A DNA stretch of 64,000 nucleotides. Source: Pseudomonas oryzicola. GTDB lineage: Bacteria; Pseudomonadota; Gammaproteobacteria; Pseudomonadales; Pseudomonadaceae. A model generated the notes under the pieces. The model was not told the origin of the DNA. It was given only the letters and a program-made list of their open reading frames with translations, and made no database searches. Position 1 is the stretch's first letter, and each line of letters opens with the position of its first letter. Below, in pieces: positions 8,104-16,733 of this stretch. The translations under genes were made by a program, and so were the position numbers. The stretch spans positions 2,381,001 through 2,445,000 of the forward strand of contig NZ_JABWRZ020000001.1 of NCBI RefSeq assembly GCF_014269185.2. Direction: 5' to 3'.

Positions 8104-9015
8104 GTGCCCGTGGCTGCCTATACCCTGCGACAACTCAAATACTTCGTGACCACCGTGGAGGCCGGTAGCGTTGCCGAGGCATCGCGCCAGCTGTACATTG
8201 CCCAGCCATCCATCTCCACGGCGATCAAGAGCCTGGAAGAGAGCTTTGGCGTGCAGTTGTTCATCCGCCACCACGCCCAGGGCGTGTCGCTGACGCCCAG
8301 TGGCAAGCGCTTTTACGCCAAGACCAAGTCGCTGCTGCAGATGGCCCACGAGTTCGAGCAGAACGCCCTGGCCGATAACGACACCGTGGCCGGGCAGATT
8401 GACATCGGCTGTTTCGAAACCGTGGCCCCGCTGTACCTGCCGCGGCTGATTGCCGGCTTTCGCCAACGTTATCCGGGAGTGGACATCCGTCTGCGAGATG
8501 GCGAACAGCAGGACCTGATCCAGGGCCTGACTGCCGGCACCTTCGACCTGGCATTTCTCTATGATCACGACCTCGACGGCACCATCGAAGCCGAACCGCT
8601 GATGCCGCCGCAGAAGCCGTATGTGCTGCTGCCCGAGCAGCACCGGTTTGCCGGCCAGGCTCAGGTGTCGCTGCGCGATCTGTGCCCCGAGCCGATGATC
8701 CTGCTGGACGTGGCCCCGAGCCGCACGTACTTCGTCAGCCTGTTCAACGAAATGGGCCTGACGCCGAACATCGTCTTCAGCTCGCCCTCGATCGAGATGG
8801 TGCGCGGCATGGTCGGGCAGGGCTTCGGTTTTTCCTTGCTGGTGACGCGCCCGCATTCGCCGTATACCTACGACGGCCAGCGCCTGGCCATGCTGGATAT
8901 CGCCGAGCCGGTCGCGCTGTCCGGGCTGGCTGCAGCCTGGTTGAAGCGGGTGCAACTGACCAAGCCGGCTCAGTTGTTCGTCGAATTCTGCCGGGAAGAA
9001 CTGGCGAAGTTCTGA
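8104..9015 (+). CDS. LysR-type transcriptional regulator, 303 aa
   Basis: Winged helix-turn-helix at residues 8-65 (LRQLKYFVTTVEAGSVAEAS, AQPSISTAIKSLEESFGVQLF), then a periplasmic-binding-like effector domain. The start is a GTG at 8104 after GCCAGCGAG; a second GTG two codons on is equally possible. No obvious target is divergently transcribed: the upstream VOC gene is 190 bases away. The later effector-domain motif VRGMVGQGFGFSLLV is typical of LysR proteins that respond to small aromatic or organic acids. A stable hairpin follows the stop codon. Confidence 0.9.
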   Translation: MPVAAYTLRQLKYFVTTVEAGSVAEASRQLYIAQPSISTAIKSLEESFGVQLFIRHHAQGVSLTPSGKRFYAKTKSLLQMAHEFEQNALADNDTVAGQIDIGCFETVAPLYLPRLIAGFRQRYPGVDIRLRDGEQQDLIQGLTAGTFDLAFLYDHDLDGTIEAEPLMPPQKPYVLLPEQHRFAGQAQVSLRDLCPEPMILLDVAPSRTYFVSLFNEMGLTPNIVFSSPSIEMVRGMVGQGFGFSLLVTRPHSPYTYDGQRLAMLDIAEPVALSGLAAAWLKRVQLTKPAQLFVEFCREELAKF

Positions 9016-9020
9016 AACGG

Positions 9021-9055
9021 GCACGCCATGCCGCCACTGCCGCGGCATGGCGTGC
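9021..9055. terminator. Stem-loop between convergent genes
   Basis: Bases 9021-9034 pair perfectly with 9042-9055 (14-bp stem GCACGCCATGCCGC, 7-base loop), directly after the LysR stop and directly before the 3' end of the convergent gene. It is GC-rich without a run of T, so it is a probable shared terminator rather than a canonical one. Confidence 0.55.
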
Positions 9056-9062
9056 CGGCTGC

Positions 9063-9536
9063 TCAGGGATTGACCTGATAGCCGCGCCCCTGCAGGCAGC
9101 CGGCATAGGCACTGGCATGGGCCTGCGCCTGCGCTTCGTCCTGGCCACGGCGGTCCTCGCGGCGCTCCTGGCGCTGGCGCATGCCGCCGACGGCGGCACC
9201 GGCGGCAGCCACCTCGCCGGCACGGTTCTGCCGGTACGCCTGCTTGGCATCGTCACTGGCCCGGTCATACAGCGCGTCGTGCTGGTTACCGCGCACCTGT
9301 GCGCCCGCTGCACCGGCAACCGCGCCAGCGGCGGCACCACGCACGCGGCCACCGACATGCGGGTCGTTGGAGGTCGCGGCGCTGTTCGCGGCATTGGTCG
9401 CCACGGTATTGCAGTCGTTGATATCCAGCTGCATCTGCTGGCTGCTCTGGCCCTTGAGCGGCACCACCGACTGCGCCAGGGCAGCCGGGGCCGCGCACAG
9501 CAGCACCACCAGGTAACTCCACGTCGACCTACGCAT
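9063..9536 (-). CDS. Secreted glycine-zipper-like envelope protein, 157 aa
   Basis: A signal peptide (MRRSTWSYLVVLLCAAPAALA) is followed by a mature chain with a small-residue block, GGRVRGAAAGAVAGAAGAQVRG, of the glycine-zipper type found in envelope-associated proteins, and then a charged Q/R/E-rich stretch. Two cysteines (about residues 41 and 149) could form a disulfide. The start at 9536 is supported by GGAGGTG seven bases upstream; the frame is open further but the extra residues lack sense. The role is unknown; family members are often induced by stress or associate with the outer membrane. It is divergent from pqiA, with about 150 bases between. Confidence 0.75.
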   Translation of the reverse strand: MRRSTWSYLVVLLCAAPAALAQSVVPLKGQSSQQMQLDINDCNTVATNAANSAATSNDPHVGGRVRGAAAGAVAGAAGAQVRGNQHDALYDRASDDAKQAYRQNRAGEVAAAGAAVGGMRQRQERREDRRGQDEAQAQAHASAYAGCLQGRGYQVNP

Positions 9537-9685
9537 GCTACACCTCCAGCGGGCAGGATCCCGACTCTCAGAATAGTTCGCCCTGGCCGAGCGGATGGCA
9601 GTTTTGCCCAGATGGGCTAAACCGGATATCAAGCGTTGTTCGCCGGCGCATCCCGGCCTGAACCGGGGCCACGTGTGGAAGCACC

Positions 9686-10282
9686 ATGAGCCAGACCCAG
9701 CACCTGATCATCTGCGAATATTGCGACTCGGTGTACCACCGGGCGCCGCTGCTCAAGCATCAGCGGGCCCTGTGCCAGCGCTGTGGCGGCGTGCTGTACC
9801 GGTACACCTCGCTGACCGTGCAGCAACGGCTGGCACTGAGCGTGACGGGCGGTATCCTGCTGGTGTTCGCCAACTTCTACCCGGTGATGACCATCGGCAT
9901 GCAGGGGCTGACTCATTCGGCGACATTGTGGGATTCGGTGCAGATCCTCAGCCACGGCAGCATCACCTTCATCGCCCTGGTCATGGCCTTGTCCATCATC
10001 GTGGCGCCGGTGCTGCAGATCGGGCTGTTGTGCTGGCTGCTGGGTTTTGCCCTGGCCGGCCAGCGCGCGCCGGGTTTTGCCGTGTGCATGCGCAGCCTGG
10101 AAGGCCTGCGGCCGTGGAGCATGCTGGAAGTGTGCCTGCTGGGGGCGCTGGTGGCGGTGATCAAACTGGCGGGGTTGCTCGAGGTCATCCCCGGCATCGG
10201 CCTGTTGGCCCTGGCCGCGCTGAGCATGCTGATCATCCATGTCGCCGGCAAGGACATCCGCGACTTGTGGCAACAGCCATGA
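9686..10282 (+). CDS. pqiA: Paraquat-inducible protein A, first half-protein, 198 aa
   Basis: Inner-membrane protein of the Pqi lipid-transport system. It has an N-terminal zinc ribbon (CEYC ... CQRC at residues 10-34) and four hydrophobic segments (about 52-72, 95-120, 120-140 and 150-185). It corresponds to one half of E. coli PqiA, which is a single protein with two such modules; in Pseudomonas the halves are commonly separate genes. It is followed with ATGA overlap by the second half, then pqiB and pqiC, so the four are co-translated. PqiA probably couples the MCE protein to the inner membrane. Confidence 0.9.
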   Translation: MSQTQHLIICEYCDSVYHRAPLLKHQRALCQRCGGVLYRYTSLTVQQRLALSVTGGILLVFANFYPVMTIGMQGLTHSATLWDSVQILSHGSITFIALVMALSIIVAPVLQIGLLCWLLGFALAGQRAPGFAVCMRSLEGLRPWSMLEVCLLGALVAVIKLAGLLEVIPGIGLLALAALSMLIIHVAGKDIRDLWQQP

Positions 10283-10923
10283 ACACCCCGGCCAGCGCCG
10301 AAGACCTGGGCCTGTGCCTGTGCCATGGCTGTGGCCAGGCCTGCCAACTGGGCAATGGTGCACACACCTGCAGCCGCTGCGGTGCACCCATTCACCGGCG
10401 CAAGACCAATGCCATCAGCCGCGGCTGGGCCTTTCTGCTGGCCGCGCTGATTTTCTATATCCCCGCCAACCTGTTGCCGGTGATGCACACCGAGATGCTC
10501 GGCAGTGGCAGCGAAAGCACCATTGGCGGCGGGGTAGTGGAGTTCTGGGAGGCCGGGGCGTGGGACATCGCGCTGATCATCTTCATTGCCAGCGTCGGCG
10601 TGCCGGCCATCAAGTTCTTCTCGCTCGGCCTGTTGCTGTACACCGCCCAGCGCGGTTCTACCTGGGCCTGCCGGCAACGTTCGCAGCTGTACCGCTTCGT
10701 CGAGTTGATCGGTTACTGGTCGATGCTCGATGTGATGGTGGTGGCGCTGGTGGCGGCGTTGGTGCAGCTGCGAGGGCTGGGCACCATCGAGCCGCGGGTG
10801 GGCATCCTGTTCTTCGGCATGGTGGTGGTCCTGACCATGCTGTCTGCGATGAGCTTCGATCCACGGCTGATCTGGGATCGCCATGCCAACGAGGGGGACC
10901 GGATTGATGGGGCAGCAGACTGA
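10279..10923 (+). CDS. pqiA: Paraquat-inducible protein A, second half-protein, 214 aa
   Basis: Second PqiA-like module with its own zinc ribbon (CHGCG ... CSRCG at residues 15-37) and four membrane segments. The ATG at 10279 overlaps the previous TGA (ATGA), so this is a designed split and not a frameshift. The motif FWEAGAWDIALIIFIASVGVP (first half FWEAGAWDIALIIF) and FVELIGYWSMLDVMVVAL are diagnostic for PqiA/YebS. Its 3' end overlaps the pqiB start by 17 bases. It acts with PqiB and PqiC in phospholipid movement between inner and outer membranes. Confidence 0.92.
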   Translation: MNTPASAEDLGLCLCHGCGQACQLGNGAHTCSRCGAPIHRRKTNAISRGWAFLLAALIFYIPANLLPVMHTEMLGSGSESTIGGGVVEFWEAGAWDIALIIFIASVGVPAIKFFSLGLLLYTAQRGSTWACRQRSQLYRFVELIGYWSMLDVMVVALVAALVQLRGLGTIEPRVGILFFGMVVVLTMLSAMSFDPRLIWDRHANEGDRIDGAAD

Positions 10924-12547
10924 CAACCACGATGGCGCCGGGCAGGTCGAGGTACGCACCCGGCGCTGGAACGTGTCGCTGGTATGGATAGTGCCGATCG
11001 TGGCGATCTTGATCGGCGCGTCGCTGGTGGTGCGCAACTGGATGCAGCAGGGCCCGGTCATTGCCATTGCCTTCCACACCGGGGAGGGGCTGGTGGCCCA
11101 CAAGACCCAGGTCAAGTACCGCAGCGTGGTGATTGGTGAAGTCACTACGGTGGAGTTGGCCGACGACAAGAAGAGCGTGGTCGCCAAGGTGCAGTTGTCC
11201 AACGATGCCCGCGCCTTCGCCACCCAGGGGGCGCGCTTCTGGGTGGTGCGGCCACGCATCGGGGTCGGCGGCGTTTCCGGGGTGGATACACTGTTTTCGG
11301 GCAGTTTCATCGGCGCGGATGCCGGCGAGTCGAACGTGGCGGAAAAGTCGTTTGTCGGCCTGGAACTGCCACCGCCGATCACCTATGACGAAAAAGGCAA
11401 GCGCTTTGTGCTCACTGCCAGCGACCTCGGCTCGCTGGATGTCGGCTCATCGATCTACTACCGCAAGATCCCGGTGGGCGAGGTGGTGTCGTTTGCCCTG
11501 CAGGGCGATGGCAAGGGCGTGGAGATTGGTGTGTTCGTGCAGGCCCCCTACGACAGCTTCGTCACCGCCGATACGCGTTTCTGGAACGCCAGCGGCGTCG
11601 ACATGCAGATCGGTGCCAATGGCCTGAAGGTCGATACCGAGTCACTGTCGTCCATCCTGGTGGGCGGGTTGGCTTTTGGCTCGCCCGACTTCGCCCCGCA
11701 AGCCGAGCCCGCTGCCGACCAGGCGCGCTTCCAGCTGTTTGCCGACCGGGATACCGCTCTGGCACCGCCCAGTGGCCAGGCGCAGTACCTGCAGTTGCGC
11801 TTCGACCAGGCCATGCGCGGCCTGTCGGTGGGCGCGCCGGTGGAGTTCAAGGGCGTGGAATTTGGCCGGGTGACCTCCATCAAGCTCGATTACGATGCTA
11901 CCCGGCAGGCGTTTCCGGTCGTGGTCGATGCGGTGATCTACCCTCAGCGGCTGGGGCCGGTGCACCGCAAGATGCTCGCTGCGTTCAAGCATAGCGAGGG
12001 TGACATGGACGGTGCCCGGCGCCTGATCGGCACCTTCGTCGAACATGGGCTGCGGGCCCAGGCACGCAGTGGCAACCTGATCACTGGGCAGATGTTCATT
12101 TCCCTGGACTTCTACCCGGACGCGCCCAAGGTTGCCTTCGACAAGAAGGCCGACCCGATCACCATTCCCACGCTGCCCGGCAGCCTGGAGCAATTGCAGG
12201 AACAGCTGCAACGGGTAGTCGAGCGCATCAGCAAACTGCCCTTGGAAAGCATCGCCAGCAACCTCGACGGCAGCCTGCGCGAGCTGCGTGCCAGCCTCAA
12301 GCAGTTCAATGGCCAGACGTTGCCGGAGGTGCAGGTGGCGCTGGACGAGATGCACAAGACCCTGCGTACGGCCAACTCGGCGATTGCCGAAGACTCGCCG
12401 CAGCGCGAACGGATGGGCGAGACCCTGGACGAACTGGAGCGCATGTCGCGTTCGCTGCGTGACCTTGCCGATTACCTGGGCCGCCACCCCGAATCGCTGA
12501 TTCGTGGTCGGCCAAAAGCGGCCGGGGCCGCGGGCCTGGAACCTTGA
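10907..12547 (+). CDS. pqiB: MCE-domain intermembrane lipid transport protein PqiB, 546 aa
   Basis: One N-terminal membrane helix (about residues 21-42, SLVWIVPIVAILIGASLVV) is followed by three MCE modules, each starting with a pattern such as AIAFHTGEGLVAHKTQVKYR, VLTASDLGSLDVGSSIYYRK and LRFDQAMRGLSVGAPVEFKG. A long C-terminal helical region from about residue 420 forms the needle-like coiled coil seen in this family. The ATG at 10907 has GAGGGGG upstream and lies inside the pqiA 3' end. PqiB spans the periplasm as a hexameric tube for lipid passage. The length agrees with E. coli PqiB (546 aa). Confidence 0.95.
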   Translation: MGQQTDNHDGAGQVEVRTRRWNVSLVWIVPIVAILIGASLVVRNWMQQGPVIAIAFHTGEGLVAHKTQVKYRSVVIGEVTTVELADDKKSVVAKVQLSNDARAFATQGARFWVVRPRIGVGGVSGVDTLFSGSFIGADAGESNVAEKSFVGLELPPPITYDEKGKRFVLTASDLGSLDVGSSIYYRKIPVGEVVSFALQGDGKGVEIGVFVQAPYDSFVTADTRFWNASGVDMQIGANGLKVDTESLSSILVGGLAFGSPDFAPQAEPAADQARFQLFADRDTALAPPSGQAQYLQLRFDQAMRGLSVGAPVEFKGVEFGRVTSIKLDYDATRQAFPVVVDAVIYPQRLGPVHRKMLAAFKHSEGDMDGARRLIGTFVEHGLRAQARSGNLITGQMFISLDFYPDAPKVAFDKKADPITIPTLPGSLEQLQEQLQRVVERISKLPLESIASNLDGSLRELRASLKQFNGQTLPEVQVALDEMHKTLRTANSAIAEDSPQRERMGETLDELERMSRSLRDLADYLGRHPESLIRGRPKAAGAAGLEP

Positions 12548-12558
12548 GGAGACAGCCG

Positions 12559-13092
12559 ATGCAACGACTGCGCAATGTATGTGGGGCCGGGCTGCTGGCG
12601 CTGCTGTGGGGCTGCAGCACGCCGAACAACTATCACACCTTGGTGCCGAGCGAGCCGCTGCGTGACGGCGGCCAACGCATCCAGGTGGTCAGGGTGGCGG
12701 TGCCGCCGCAGGTGGATCGCCCGCAATTGGTGGTACGGCAAGGGCAGAGCGGCCTGGCCATCCTCGAGACGGAATGGTGGGGGGCCAACCTGGTGGATGA
12801 ATTCCGCAGTGCCCTGCAAGACCAACTGGGCGGGCCGGTGGGTAGCAGCAAGGCGCTGCTGCGCGTGGACGTGCAGCGCTTCGACATGGTGCCGGGGCGC
12901 TACGCCTCGCTGGAAGCCCTGTGGCGCCTGAGCCAGCCGGGGCGGGCCGAGCTGACCTGCCGCACCTCGCTGCAAACGCCAGCGGACAACAGCATCGCCA
13001 GCCTGGTCAATGCCCACCAGGCCAACCTGCGCAAGCTGGCCGAGGCCGTACGAAGCAGTGCCCGCCAGGGGAGTTGTAGCCAGCCGGCCTGA
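12559..13092 (+). CDS. pqiC: Outer-membrane lipoprotein PqiC, 177 aa
   Basis: Lipoprotein signal with lipobox LLWGC (cysteine about residue 18), then a single ABC-type-auxiliary-lipoprotein domain (YHTLVPSEPLRDG ... IQVVRVAVPPQVDRPQLVVR). In the Pqi system PqiC docks the PqiB tube at the outer membrane. GAGGAGA lies directly before the ATG, 11 bases after the pqiB stop. A REP pair follows the stop and ends the operon. Confidence 0.9.
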   Translation: MQRLRNVCGAGLLALLWGCSTPNNYHTLVPSEPLRDGGQRIQVVRVAVPPQVDRPQLVVRQGQSGLAILETEWWGANLVDEFRSALQDQLGGPVGSSKALLRVDVQRFDMVPGRYASLEALWRLSQPGRAELTCRTSLQTPADNSIASLVNAHQANLRKLAEAVRSSARQGSCSQPA

Positions 13093-13160
13093 CCGAAGCG
13101 AGGTTGAGCTTGTGCAAGCTTCTGTCTTGCTCAAGACCTGGCGGCTTGCCCGGCTTTGCC

Positions 13161-13240
13161 GGAGCGGGCATGCCCGTGAACACCGGCACAGCCGGTGTCA
13201 TTCACCGCGTCGTCTGCTTCGCGGATAAATCCGCTCCTAC
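13161..13240. repeat. REP pair (BIME-like) after pqiC
   Basis: Two facing REP-type units: GGAGCGGGCATGCCCG at the left and GCGGATAAATCCGCTCCTAC at the right, with ACACCGGCACAGCCGGTGT between them. The same design recurs six more times in this window. It lies between convergent pqiC and cptA. Confidence 0.8.
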
Positions 13241-13302
13241 AGGGACCGCGTTAGCTGGACAGGCGTGGCGTTGTGTCGCGAAAGGGGCGCAATTACCCAC
13301 CG

Positions 13303-15081
13303 TCAGTTCGGGCCTGCACCGCTCTGCGCTTGGCTGTTACTGACCGTCTGCTGCGCCTGCTCGGCGTTGTCCAGCGGCAGGTGGTCGAATTCGCGCAGGC
13401 CATTCTTGCGGTACGGGTCGCCAATCCAGCGCGGTGCCACGACGAACTGCGGGCTCACCAGGCTCTTGGCCGGTTCGTAGCGGTCATAGCTCAGCCCGGC
13501 GAGGTCGGACAGGGTGTGGATCAGGTGCGAGCTGCTGTAGGGGCGCTCGGCCATCGCCTGCAAGTCGCGCGGGTGCTCGGCCCGCCAGCTTGGCGAGGTC
13601 CACAGCAGGAACGGGATGGTGTACATCGGTCGGGTCGGCGCGCCTTCGTTACGCCCCAGGCGGTCGTGGTTGCCGGAACCGTACACGTCCTCGCCATGGT
13701 CGGACAGGTACAGCAGGAAGCCATTGGGGGTGGTGGCCGAATAACGCTTGATCAGGCTTGAGACCACATAGTCGTTGTAGCGCACCGCGTTGTCGTAGAA
13801 GTTGTAGGTTTCCACCTGCTCGGGCGTCAGCACGCCGGGGGCGCCCTGGCGGTCGGTGAAGTGCGCGTAGTCGTCCGGGTAGCGGTAGCGATAGTCCATG
13901 TGCGTGCCCAGCAGGTGCACGATGATGAACTTGTTCGGCGCCGGGTCTTGCAGGGCCTTCTCGAACGGTGCCAGTACCACGTCATCGTACTGGCTGGCAT
14001 TCTGGTTACGCTGGTTGTTCAGGTAGACCGGCGCGTCCGTCTGCTGCGAGAAGGTAGTCAGCATGGTATTGCGCTTGGTCATGGTCTGCTGGTTGGTGAT
14101 CCAGAAAGTCTTGTAGCCGGCCTGCTTCATCAGGTTGATCAGCGACGGATCGGTGAGGAAACGGTCCGGGTTCTGCTCGTCGCCGAAGGTGAGGATCTGC
14201 TGCATCACTTCGATGGTATACGGGCGTGGCGACACCACATTGCGGAACACCGTCAGGCCCTCGTCGCTGGCAGCCAGCGCATCGAGGTTGGGCGTGGTGT
14301 CGCGGTTGTAGCCGTACAGGTGCATGTGCTCGCGGGTGGTCGATTCGCCCAGCACCAGCACCAGCGTGCGTGGCGCTGTACCGCTGCTGTCTTGCAGGTT
14401 CTGCAGGGGCGGCAGTGCAGCGTTGCGGGCCAGCAACTGCTGCATGTTGTCCAGTTGCTGGCGGTACTGGCGGTAGCCGACCAGCAACTGCCAGGGCACG
14501 GCCGGCTCCATGCGCTGCTGGACCTTTTCTACGGCGTCGGCAAAGTTGCGCTGCTGGGTGACCATCTGTTTGTAGAACGGGTACACCAGGTTGGCCAGCA
14601 GCAACAGGGCGACCACCGGCAGGCGGCTGCGCAGCGGCAGGCGGACCGGGCGCACGCGCTTCCACAGCAACACCGCGACCAGCGTGTACAGCAACAGCGC
14701 CAGGCCAAGCCAGGCGCTGAAGTACTGGCTGAAGTACTCACCGGCCTCGGCGGTGTTGGACTCGAACATCACGAAGATCACGCTTTGCGAGAACTCCTGG
14801 CGATAGATGCCGAAGTAGCTCAAACCCACCAGCGATGCGGCCCACAGAACCAGGCCGATGGCCGCTGCGGTGGCGCGGGTGAAGCGCGGCAGCAGCAGCA
14901 CCGGGGCCAGCCACAGGCTGCTGAGGAACAGGGCGTCGCGGAAACCGGCGAAGCCGGTGGTGCCGCTGAACAGCAGCAGTGCCTGGGTCACGCCCGAGAA
15001 GTACCAGAAGAACAACAGGAGCCAGCCCAGGCCGGCCCAGTCCACGCGCTTGGGCGAAGAAGGGGATGGAGTATGTGACAC
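13303..15081 (-). CDS. cptA: Phosphoethanolamine transferase CptA-like, 592 aa
   Basis: Inner-membrane enzyme with about five N-terminal membrane helices (residues 15-200) and a periplasmic sulfatase-fold domain. The metal and nucleophile motif LGESTTREHMHLYGY (T248 or T249 as the acceptor) and the later LSDHGEDVYGSGNH / DRLGRNEG block are those of the EptA/EptB/CptA family, which move phosphoethanolamine from phosphatidylethanolamine to lipopolysaccharide. YNRDTTPNLD and the NNQQTMTKRN region favour CptA (LPS-core heptose modification). The exact acceptor sugar is inferred. The start at 15081 is the first ATG after a stop and has no rival. It is transcribed alone. Confidence 0.9.
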   Translation of the reverse strand: MSHTPSPSSPKRVDWAGLGWLLLFFWYFSGVTQALLLFSGTTGFAGFRDALFLSSLWLAPVLLLPRFTRATAAAIGLVLWAASLVGLSYFGIYRQEFSQSVIFVMFESNTAEAGEYFSQYFSAWLGLALLLYTLVAVLLWKRVRPVRLPLRSRLPVVALLLLANLVYPFYKQMVTQQRNFADAVEKVQQRMEPAVPWQLLVGYRQYRQQLDNMQQLLARNAALPPLQNLQDSSGTAPRTLVLVLGESTTREHMHLYGYNRDTTPNLDALAASDEGLTVFRNVVSPRPYTIEVMQQILTFGDEQNPDRFLTDPSLINLMKQAGYKTFWITNQQTMTKRNTMLTTFSQQTDAPVYLNNQRNQNASQYDDVVLAPFEKALQDPAPNKFIIVHLLGTHMDYRYRYPDDYAHFTDRQGAPGVLTPEQVETYNFYDNAVRYNDYVVSSLIKRYSATTPNGFLLYLSDHGEDVYGSGNHDRLGRNEGAPTRPMYTIPFLLWTSPSWRAEHPRDLQAMAERPYSSSHLIHTLSDLAGLSYDRYEPAKSLVSPQFVVAPRWIGDPYRKNGLREFDHLPLDNAEQAQQTVSNSQAQSGAGPN

Positions 15082-15236
15082 GTATGCCTCGTCGTACCGT
15101 GGCGGCCCGCGGATCTGTGCGGCGCCGGTAAAGGGCGTGACGCTAATCTGCCGCGTGTGAAAATAACGTCAATGAGGTGTCGACCCAGGCAAGGTATGAT
15201 GCCTCCAGCCAAACCGCACTGACAGGTCGAACCAGA

Positions 15237-15383
15237 ATGAACCGTCGCAAGAAGATCAAGCAGCTGTTGCAGGCGCATGCCAAGAAGGCCAGCGCGAAAC
15301 TGGCGCCGCGCAAGCCAAAGTACATTTGCAAGGCCGACCGCTTGAAGATGGAAGCCGAGGCGGCGGCGGATAGCGCCATCTGA
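15237..15383 (+). CDS. DUF2986 family small basic protein, 48 aa
   Basis: Very basic 48-residue protein starting MNRRKKIKQLLQAHAKKA and containing KPKYICKADR, which is the DUF2986 signature. The ATG at 15237 fits the family length; an upstream in-frame GTG-type start would add 20 unrelated residues. Function is unknown; members are strongly charged and may bind nucleic acid. It is divergent from cptA, with about 155 bases between the two starts, so the two promoters share this region. Confidence 0.8.
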   Translation: MNRRKKIKQLLQAHAKKASAKLAPRKPKYICKADRLKMEAEAAADSAI

Positions 15384-15425
15384 TGGACCCGCGCGGCCCT
15401 TCAGGACCGCGCAGGCTGCCGAGGA

Positions 15426-15818
15426 TCAACGGCGGTAGTAACGATCATCGTCATGGTAGCGTTGGTGCATGGCCCGCTCATGGCGGCGCTCCCAGTCACG
15501 GCGGCGTTCCCAGTCGCGGCGATATTCCCAGTCGCGCCGGCGCTCCCAGTCACGTCGGGCCTGCTCGCGGCGCCACTGTTCGCGGCGCCAGTCGCTTCTA
15601 TGGTCATGCCAGCGGTCGTCATCGTGGGCCAGCAACGTGGCCGGTTGCCCAGCGGCCACACTGGCCAGGTTCGGCCAAGGGCTGCCGGCAGGCTGCGACG
15701 CTGATTGCCCGGCCGGGGCAGCCGCAACGGACGCCTTCATGGACGTTGCCGACGCCGTGCCCATTGCCGCCAACGAGAACAGGCCGAGCAACATCCACCT
15801 TGCGACATGTATTTTCAT
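15426..15818 (-). CDS. Secreted Arg/Trp/Asp repeat protein, 130 aa
   Basis: A signal peptide (MKIHVARWMLLGLFSLAAMG, cleaved near ASA at 24) precedes an Ala/Pro/Gln-rich linker. The C-terminal half is made of short repeats built on RRDWERR / RRDWEYR. At DNA level the repeats are about 15 bases long (roughly 15484-15560), so slippage could change their number. It ends with a His/Asp/Tyr-rich tail. An AGAGG lies 13 bases before the ATG. It is probably a periplasmic or surface polyampholyte; no enzymatic domain is visible. Function unknown. Confidence 0.7.
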   Translation of the reverse strand: MKIHVARWMLLGLFSLAAMGTASATSMKASVAAAPAGQSASQPAGSPWPNLASVAAGQPATLLAHDDDRWHDHRSDWRREQWRREQARRDWERRRDWEYRRDWERRRDWERRHERAMHQRYHDDDRYYRR

Positions 15819-15993
15819 GAGCGAAGCCAACCTCTGAGAACAAATTGAGCCATCTGGCCAGCAGGTGGTTGGCGAATCTGTCTCGCGTCCCGCTACCTTT
15901 CTGTGCCTCCCACATAGACCGGCAAACGGGAAAAAGTTCGCTGTGGCAACAAGTTGTACAACTTTTGAAACAACCCGATCAGCGGTTGCAGAT

Positions 15994-16578
15994 TCAGGCA
16001 AACACTGCTCGCAGATGCGCCTGATAGCTGCCGAACGCAGCGATCGCGCCAGCGACCACCTCGGCTTCTTCCTGCGCATTCAGCGACAGGCCATCCAGCC
16101 TGGCGACGAACTGGCGCCAGGGCAACGCCCGGCCCTGTGGAGGCGGCGCCAGGTGGCGGGCACCCAGGTCGGTGTCCAGCCCCAGGCGCTGGGCATGCTT
16201 GAGCAGAAACGCAGCCCCAAGGTTCGACCCCTCGCTGCAGTACAGCCAGCCCAGGGCCTGGGCCGGGCTGGCACAGACCTGTCGAGGGGGCGCAGGCACT
16301 GGCAGGCCCAAGGCGTCCAGATCGTGCTCGATTGCGGCAAAGCGCGACAGCTGCGCCAGCCCAGGCAGCAGCAGGTTGAGTTGTTCATCGCGGTACAACG
16401 CCAGCAGGCTGCCGTGAAAACGATGCTGCACCTGCAGGAAATGGCCGTAGCGCTCGCGAGTTGCGAAAGGTCTGGCGGCCATCACCCGTTGATCGACATC
16501 GTCGTGGGCCTGGCTGCTGGCAGCCTTCAAGCGTTTGCAGCGGCCGGGTTCGGTGGGCGGTAGCGGCACTGAGGCCAT
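15994..16578 (-). CDS. Biliverdin-producing heme oxygenase, about 194 aa
   Basis: All-helical protein with the heme-oxygenase marks: an N-terminal AASSQAHDDVDQ carrying the likely proximal histidine and the distal-helix glycine motif YCSEGSNLGAAFL. It would open heme to biliverdin, CO and iron in the cytoplasm. The family length (about 200 aa) favours the ATG at 16578, but ATGs at 16590, 16611 and 16623 are also in frame and none has a clear ribosome site. Neither a phytochrome nor heme-uptake genes are adjacent, so its role (iron release or pigment supply) is open. The GNAT gene starts about 155 bases away on the other strand. Confidence 0.8.
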   Translation of the reverse strand: MASVPLPPTEPGRCKRLKAASSQAHDDVDQRVMAARPFATRERYGHFLQVQHRFHGSLLALYRDEQLNLLLPGLAQLSRFAAIEHDLDALGLPVPAPPRQVCASPAQALGWLYCSEGSNLGAAFLLKHAQRLGLDTDLGARHLAPPPQGRALPWRQFVARLDGLSLNAQEEAEVVAGAIAAFGSYQAHLRAVFA

Positions 16579-16733
16579 CGGCATATCCATCGCGAGTGGG
16601 CAATGCGCCATGATGCTTGTCATCGGTGACCGCCAGCAAGCACCACGCAACGGGCTTGAGAAAGCTGCCTGCCCAGGTGGGTAGTCATTTACCATGGCGG
16701 CCGCTTTGCCCACTATCGTCAAGGAAACCCGTC

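Noticed and set aside
10261..10300. Possible frameshift splitting pqiA
   Set aside because: The ATGA overlap and a complete zinc ribbon at the second start show two intended genes.
13861..15078. 405-codon open frame on + opposite cptA
   Set aside because: Antisense shadow rich in Gln/Arg/Val; no ribosome site and no domain.
15484..15560. Short tandem DNA repeats that could suggest a CRISPR
   Set aside because: The period is about 15 bases without spacers and the repeats are in frame inside a coding region.
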